Assembly (NCBI GenBank): GCA_029098085.1
Contig: JAQXNQ010000104.1
Span: 1-7,459, forward strand
Direction of reading: 5' to 3'
Length of the DNA: 7,459 nucleotides
Source: Oscillospiraceae bacterium
GTDB taxonomy: Bacteria; Bacillota; Clostridia; Oscillospirales; Ruminococcaceae
A program made the translations under genes and the position numbers. Each line of letters begins with the position of its first letter. Within the stretch, counting starts at the first letter, position 1. Positions 5,895 through 7,459 of the stretch are shown one piece after another. The notes beneath the pieces are model-generated. The model was not told the DNA's origin and searched no databases. It was given only the letters and a program-made list of their open reading frames with translations.

Positions 5895-6746
5895 TTACCG
5901 CAAAGCCCCGCTGCCGCTTGTGATCAGGCACTGGCATTCCTTCAGGGAAAAGCCGTCCTGCTCCGCCGAACCCTCGGCAAAATAATAGGGCTTTCCATCA
6001 ATGATTCGCAGGCCGGTGACGGCATAGCCTTCCTCATCAAACCAGTACCATCGTCCCTCCAGCCGGATCCATTCTTCTCTGGGAGCATTTCCGTCGGCAA
6101 ACCGGTACTGCCAGCCCCGGCTGTCCCGCTGCCAGCGGCCGCCCACTGCCCGAACCAGCGATGGATAGCTGCGGAAGCTGAGATTCAGGTCGGCCCGAAC
6201 CGGAACCCCCGGCACCCGGCCGGAGCCACTGTACTGCCAGAGCCCCGCCGTTCCCCGGAAGGTCAGACTGCTGCCCCATTGGGCCACCCAGAGATCCAGC
6301 GTGTCAATGCGGCTGTCGTACCGGTTTTCCAGCCAGTCCACCGAGCCGTACAGGGCGGGCAGGTATCCTGCCTGCTCCATGGAGCCGCAGAAGGCCAGCG
6401 CCATGTCGGTCAGTTCCTTGCGGGACAGCTCCTGCTGCCGGCGGTCTTCCACATCATAGGCTGCCGGGTAGGACAGACGGTAAGGGGTGAGCAGCTCCTT
6501 CAGAAAACGGGCTTCCTCCAGTGCCTCCTCTTCGGAAGCTGCCAGACTGTACAGATACACGCCGGTGGGCAGGCCTGCCTTCCGCGCTCCTTCCATATTC
6601 TGCCGGAAGCGGATGTCTTCACTGCAGCCATAGGCCGCCCGGATCATGGCAAAGCCGATGCCGGAGGCCGCCGCCAGCTCCCAGTCGATGTCCCCCTGCC
6701 AACGGGAGACGTCCATGCCCTTCACGCCTTTTTCACGATGCATCAT
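5895..6746 (-). CDS. GH25 muramidase with C-terminal cell-wall-binding repeats
   Basis: This 283-residue enzyme is predicted to cut the MurNAc-GlcNAc bond of peptidoglycan. The GH25 domain covers about 8-195: GMDVSRWQGDIDW (10-22, with D12), the catalytic YDVED (97-101, with D98 and E100), LWVAQW (152-157), LWQYSGSG (169-176), and D186 in RADLNL. Residues about 203-260 form choline-binding-type repeats (GWQYRFADG, EEWIRLEGRWYWFDEEG, GLRIIDGKPYYF) typical of Gram-positive wall-anchoring modules. A short tail with C269 and C271... region (ECQC) is unlike the repeats. There is no signal peptide: the catalytic domain starts within ten residues of the N-terminus, so release would need lysis, a holin, or action inside the sporangium. 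The ATG at 6746 has AGGAGG at 8-nt spacing. The spoVAF-like gene follows 89 nt downstream, suggesting a spore role, but a phage-derived lysin cannot be excluded. Confidence 0.9.
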   Translation of the reverse strand: MMHREKGVKGMDVSRWQGDIDWELAAASGIGFAMIRAAYGCSEDIRFRQNMEGARKAGLPTGVYLYSLAASEEEALEEARFLKELLTPYRLSYPAAYDVEDRRQQELSRKELTDMALAFCGSMEQAGYLPALYGSVDWLENRYDSRIDTLDLWVAQWGSSLTFRGTAGLWQYSGSGRVPGVPVRADLNLSFRSYPSLVRAVGGRWQRDSRGWQYRFADGNAPREEWIRLEGRWYWFDEEGYAVTGLRIIDGKPYYFAEGSAEQDGFSLKECQCLITSGSGALR

Positions 6747-6941
6747 ATCAGGTTCCTCCTGTCTTTTGTCCCGAGCCCGTCGGGTGCTTTCATTCTATGC
6801 AGGAAGATGTCCGTTTTTCCCGCTGAAAACCACAGTCCTTTCCCGCATACTTGCCCCGGGGGACGCATACCATGTGCCAGAAGCCCTTCTCCGGCAGTGC
6901 CGGAAAATTCAAACAGGACAAAACCGAAAGGAATGAAGCAT
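6747..6941. other. Divergent intergenic region between the GH25 and DUF3794 genes
   Basis: These 195 bases separate the two divergent genes and must hold both sets of control signals. A sigma-E-like promoter faces the plus-strand gene (6845-6873). Facing the GH25 gene, only a lone CATAGAAT (6799-6792, minus strand) resembles a sporulation -10 box, with no convincing -35. Two small inverted repeats, a 5-bp stem at 6770-6784 and a 6-bp stem at 6890-6904 (TCCGGC-AGT-GCCGGA), would lie in the respective leaders. No small gene is convincing here. Confidence 0.6.
6845..6873 (+). promoter_or_regulatory. Sigma-E-like sporulation promoter for the DUF3794 gene
   Basis: GCATACT (6845-6851), a 14-bp spacer, then CATACCAT (6866-6873). 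The Bacillus subtilis mother-cell sigma-E pattern is KMATATT-N14-CATACAHT, so this matches six of seven and seven of eight positions with exact spacing. Transcription would start near 6880, about 60 nt before the ATG at 6942. Genes of the SipL/spore-coat-base type are expressed in the mother cell under sigma-E, so site and gene agree. Confidence 0.55.
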
Positions 6942-7459
6942 ATGCCGGAGCTGAAGCTGACAAAAGACACAGTCTGTGTGACAGAAACGCTGCTGGATAC
7001 CGCCGCCGAACAGCCGGTGGAGCTGGATTACAGCCTGCCGGATTATTACCCCAGCATTTTCCGTCTGCTGAAAACCATTGTCCGTCCCATGGTGCAGCAG
7101 ATCCGGACGGCGGGCAATCGGCTGACGGTGGATGGAATCTGCAAAATTACCGTGCTGTATCTGGGGGAAGAGGACAGCCGCCTGCAGGCGGTGGAACAGA
7201 CCATGCCCTTCTCCAAAACGCTGGAGCTGAAGGGGGAGTGTGAGGATCCGGTGGTGCGCTGCAGCTGCCGCTGCTACCACGCGGGCGGACGGGCGGTGAG
7301 TCCCCGGCGTCTGGATGTGCGGGGCGGGGTCAGCATCCGGGTCAGGGTCACCGGACAGCGGGAGCTGCCGGCGGTGACGGCAGCCTCGGGCAGCGGCGTC
7401 CAGCTGCACAGCACGGCTCTTTCCCTCTGCTCCCGCCGCAGGAGTGCCGTGAAACCCTT
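6942..7459 (+). CDS. DUF3794/SPOCS-domain (SipL-like) protein, N-terminal part, cut by the right edge
   Basis: The frame is open for 172 codons to the window end with no stop, so only the N-terminus is present. It shows the start of a SPOCS (DUF3794) domain: AEQPVELDYSLPDYYPSIFR (22-41), a short variable stretch, NRLTVDGICKITVLYL (59-74), AVEQTMPFSKTLEL (83-96) and SPRRLDVRGGVSIRV (120-134). Families with this opening include SipL of Clostridioides difficile, which binds SpoIVA and anchors the spore coat; these usually carry further SPOCS repeats and a C-terminal LysM, which would lie outside the window. The ATG at 6942 has AAAGGA at 9-nt spacing; an in-frame ATG at 6933 abuts that site and is unlikely. 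It diverges from the GH25 gene and has a sigma-E-like promoter. A paralogue other than true SipL is possible. Confidence 0.85.
   Translation, partial: MPELKLTKDTVCVTETLLDTAAEQPVELDYSLPDYYPSIFRLLKTIVRPMVQQIRTAGNRLTVDGICKITVLYLGEEDSRLQAVEQTMPFSKTLELKGECEDPVVRCSCRCYHAGGRAVSPRRLDVRGGVSIRVRVTGQRELPAVTAASGSGVQLHSTALSLCSRRRSAVKP

Noticed and set aside
4891..5985. Long plus-strand open frame opposite the spoVAF-like gene
   Set aside because: It is antisense to a clear GerA-family protein; the translation is Gln/His/Arg-rich and domain-free.
6792..6799. CATAGAAT on the minus strand as a sigma-E or sigma-K promoter for GH25
   Set aside because: The -10 resemblance is fair, but the bases at the expected -35 position (GGAAAAA) do not match; it is noted only in the intergenic entry.
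6890..6904. TCCGGC-AGT-GCCGGA hairpin as a terminator
   Set aside because: The stem is only six base pairs with a three-base loop and no U-tract, and it sits in the leader of the DUF3794 gene.

Overview
The window is GC-rich with a strong G/C preference in third codon positions. It carries SpoVAF-type and DUF3794 (SPOCS/SipL-type) sporulation genes beside a clostridial-style glycogen branching enzyme. Together these suggest an endospore-forming, high-GC Firmicute of the Clostridia, most likely a gut Oscillospirales relative. That placement is inferred from protein character alone; there is no rRNA or other marker gene. No mobile element, CRISPR array, tRNA or rRNA was seen.

Layout from left to right. 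Bases 1-76 hold a perfect 42-bp GC palindrome that lies inside the first codons of a possible minus-strand gene running off the left edge. Bases 89-1944 (minus) are a two-gene operon: a seven-bladed lactonase-family beta-propeller followed 17 nt later by a PhnP-like metallo-beta-lactamase-fold hydrolase. A candidate promoter lies upstream. Bases 2037-2072 form a clear intrinsic terminator that ends the next operon. Bases 2076-4312 (minus) are a MarR-family regulator whose stop codon overlaps the start of glgB (TGATG), so the two are almost certainly co-transcribed. A good vegetative promoter lies at 4364-4393, and its -10 box sits inside one arm of a perfect 14-bp inverted repeat, a likely MarR operator.

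Bases 4390-7459 are a sporulation/germination block. On the minus strand lie a GH25 muramidase without a signal peptide and, downstream of it, a SpoVAF-like GerA-family membrane protein. Diverging from them on the plus strand is a DUF3794/SPOCS protein cut by the right edge of the window. Sporulation-type promoter matches fit these genes: a sigma-E-like site before the DUF3794 gene (mother-cell timing) and a weaker sigma-G-like site before the spoVAF-like gene (forespore timing).

Working model: the right half makes spore-envelope and germination parts. The middle is a self-regulated glycogen branching operon whose inducer is unknown. The left operon pairs a sugar-lactonase-like propeller with a cyclic-phosphodiesterase-like hydrolase for an unidentified metabolite. 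All complete genes are on the minus strand; only the DUF3794 gene is on the plus strand.
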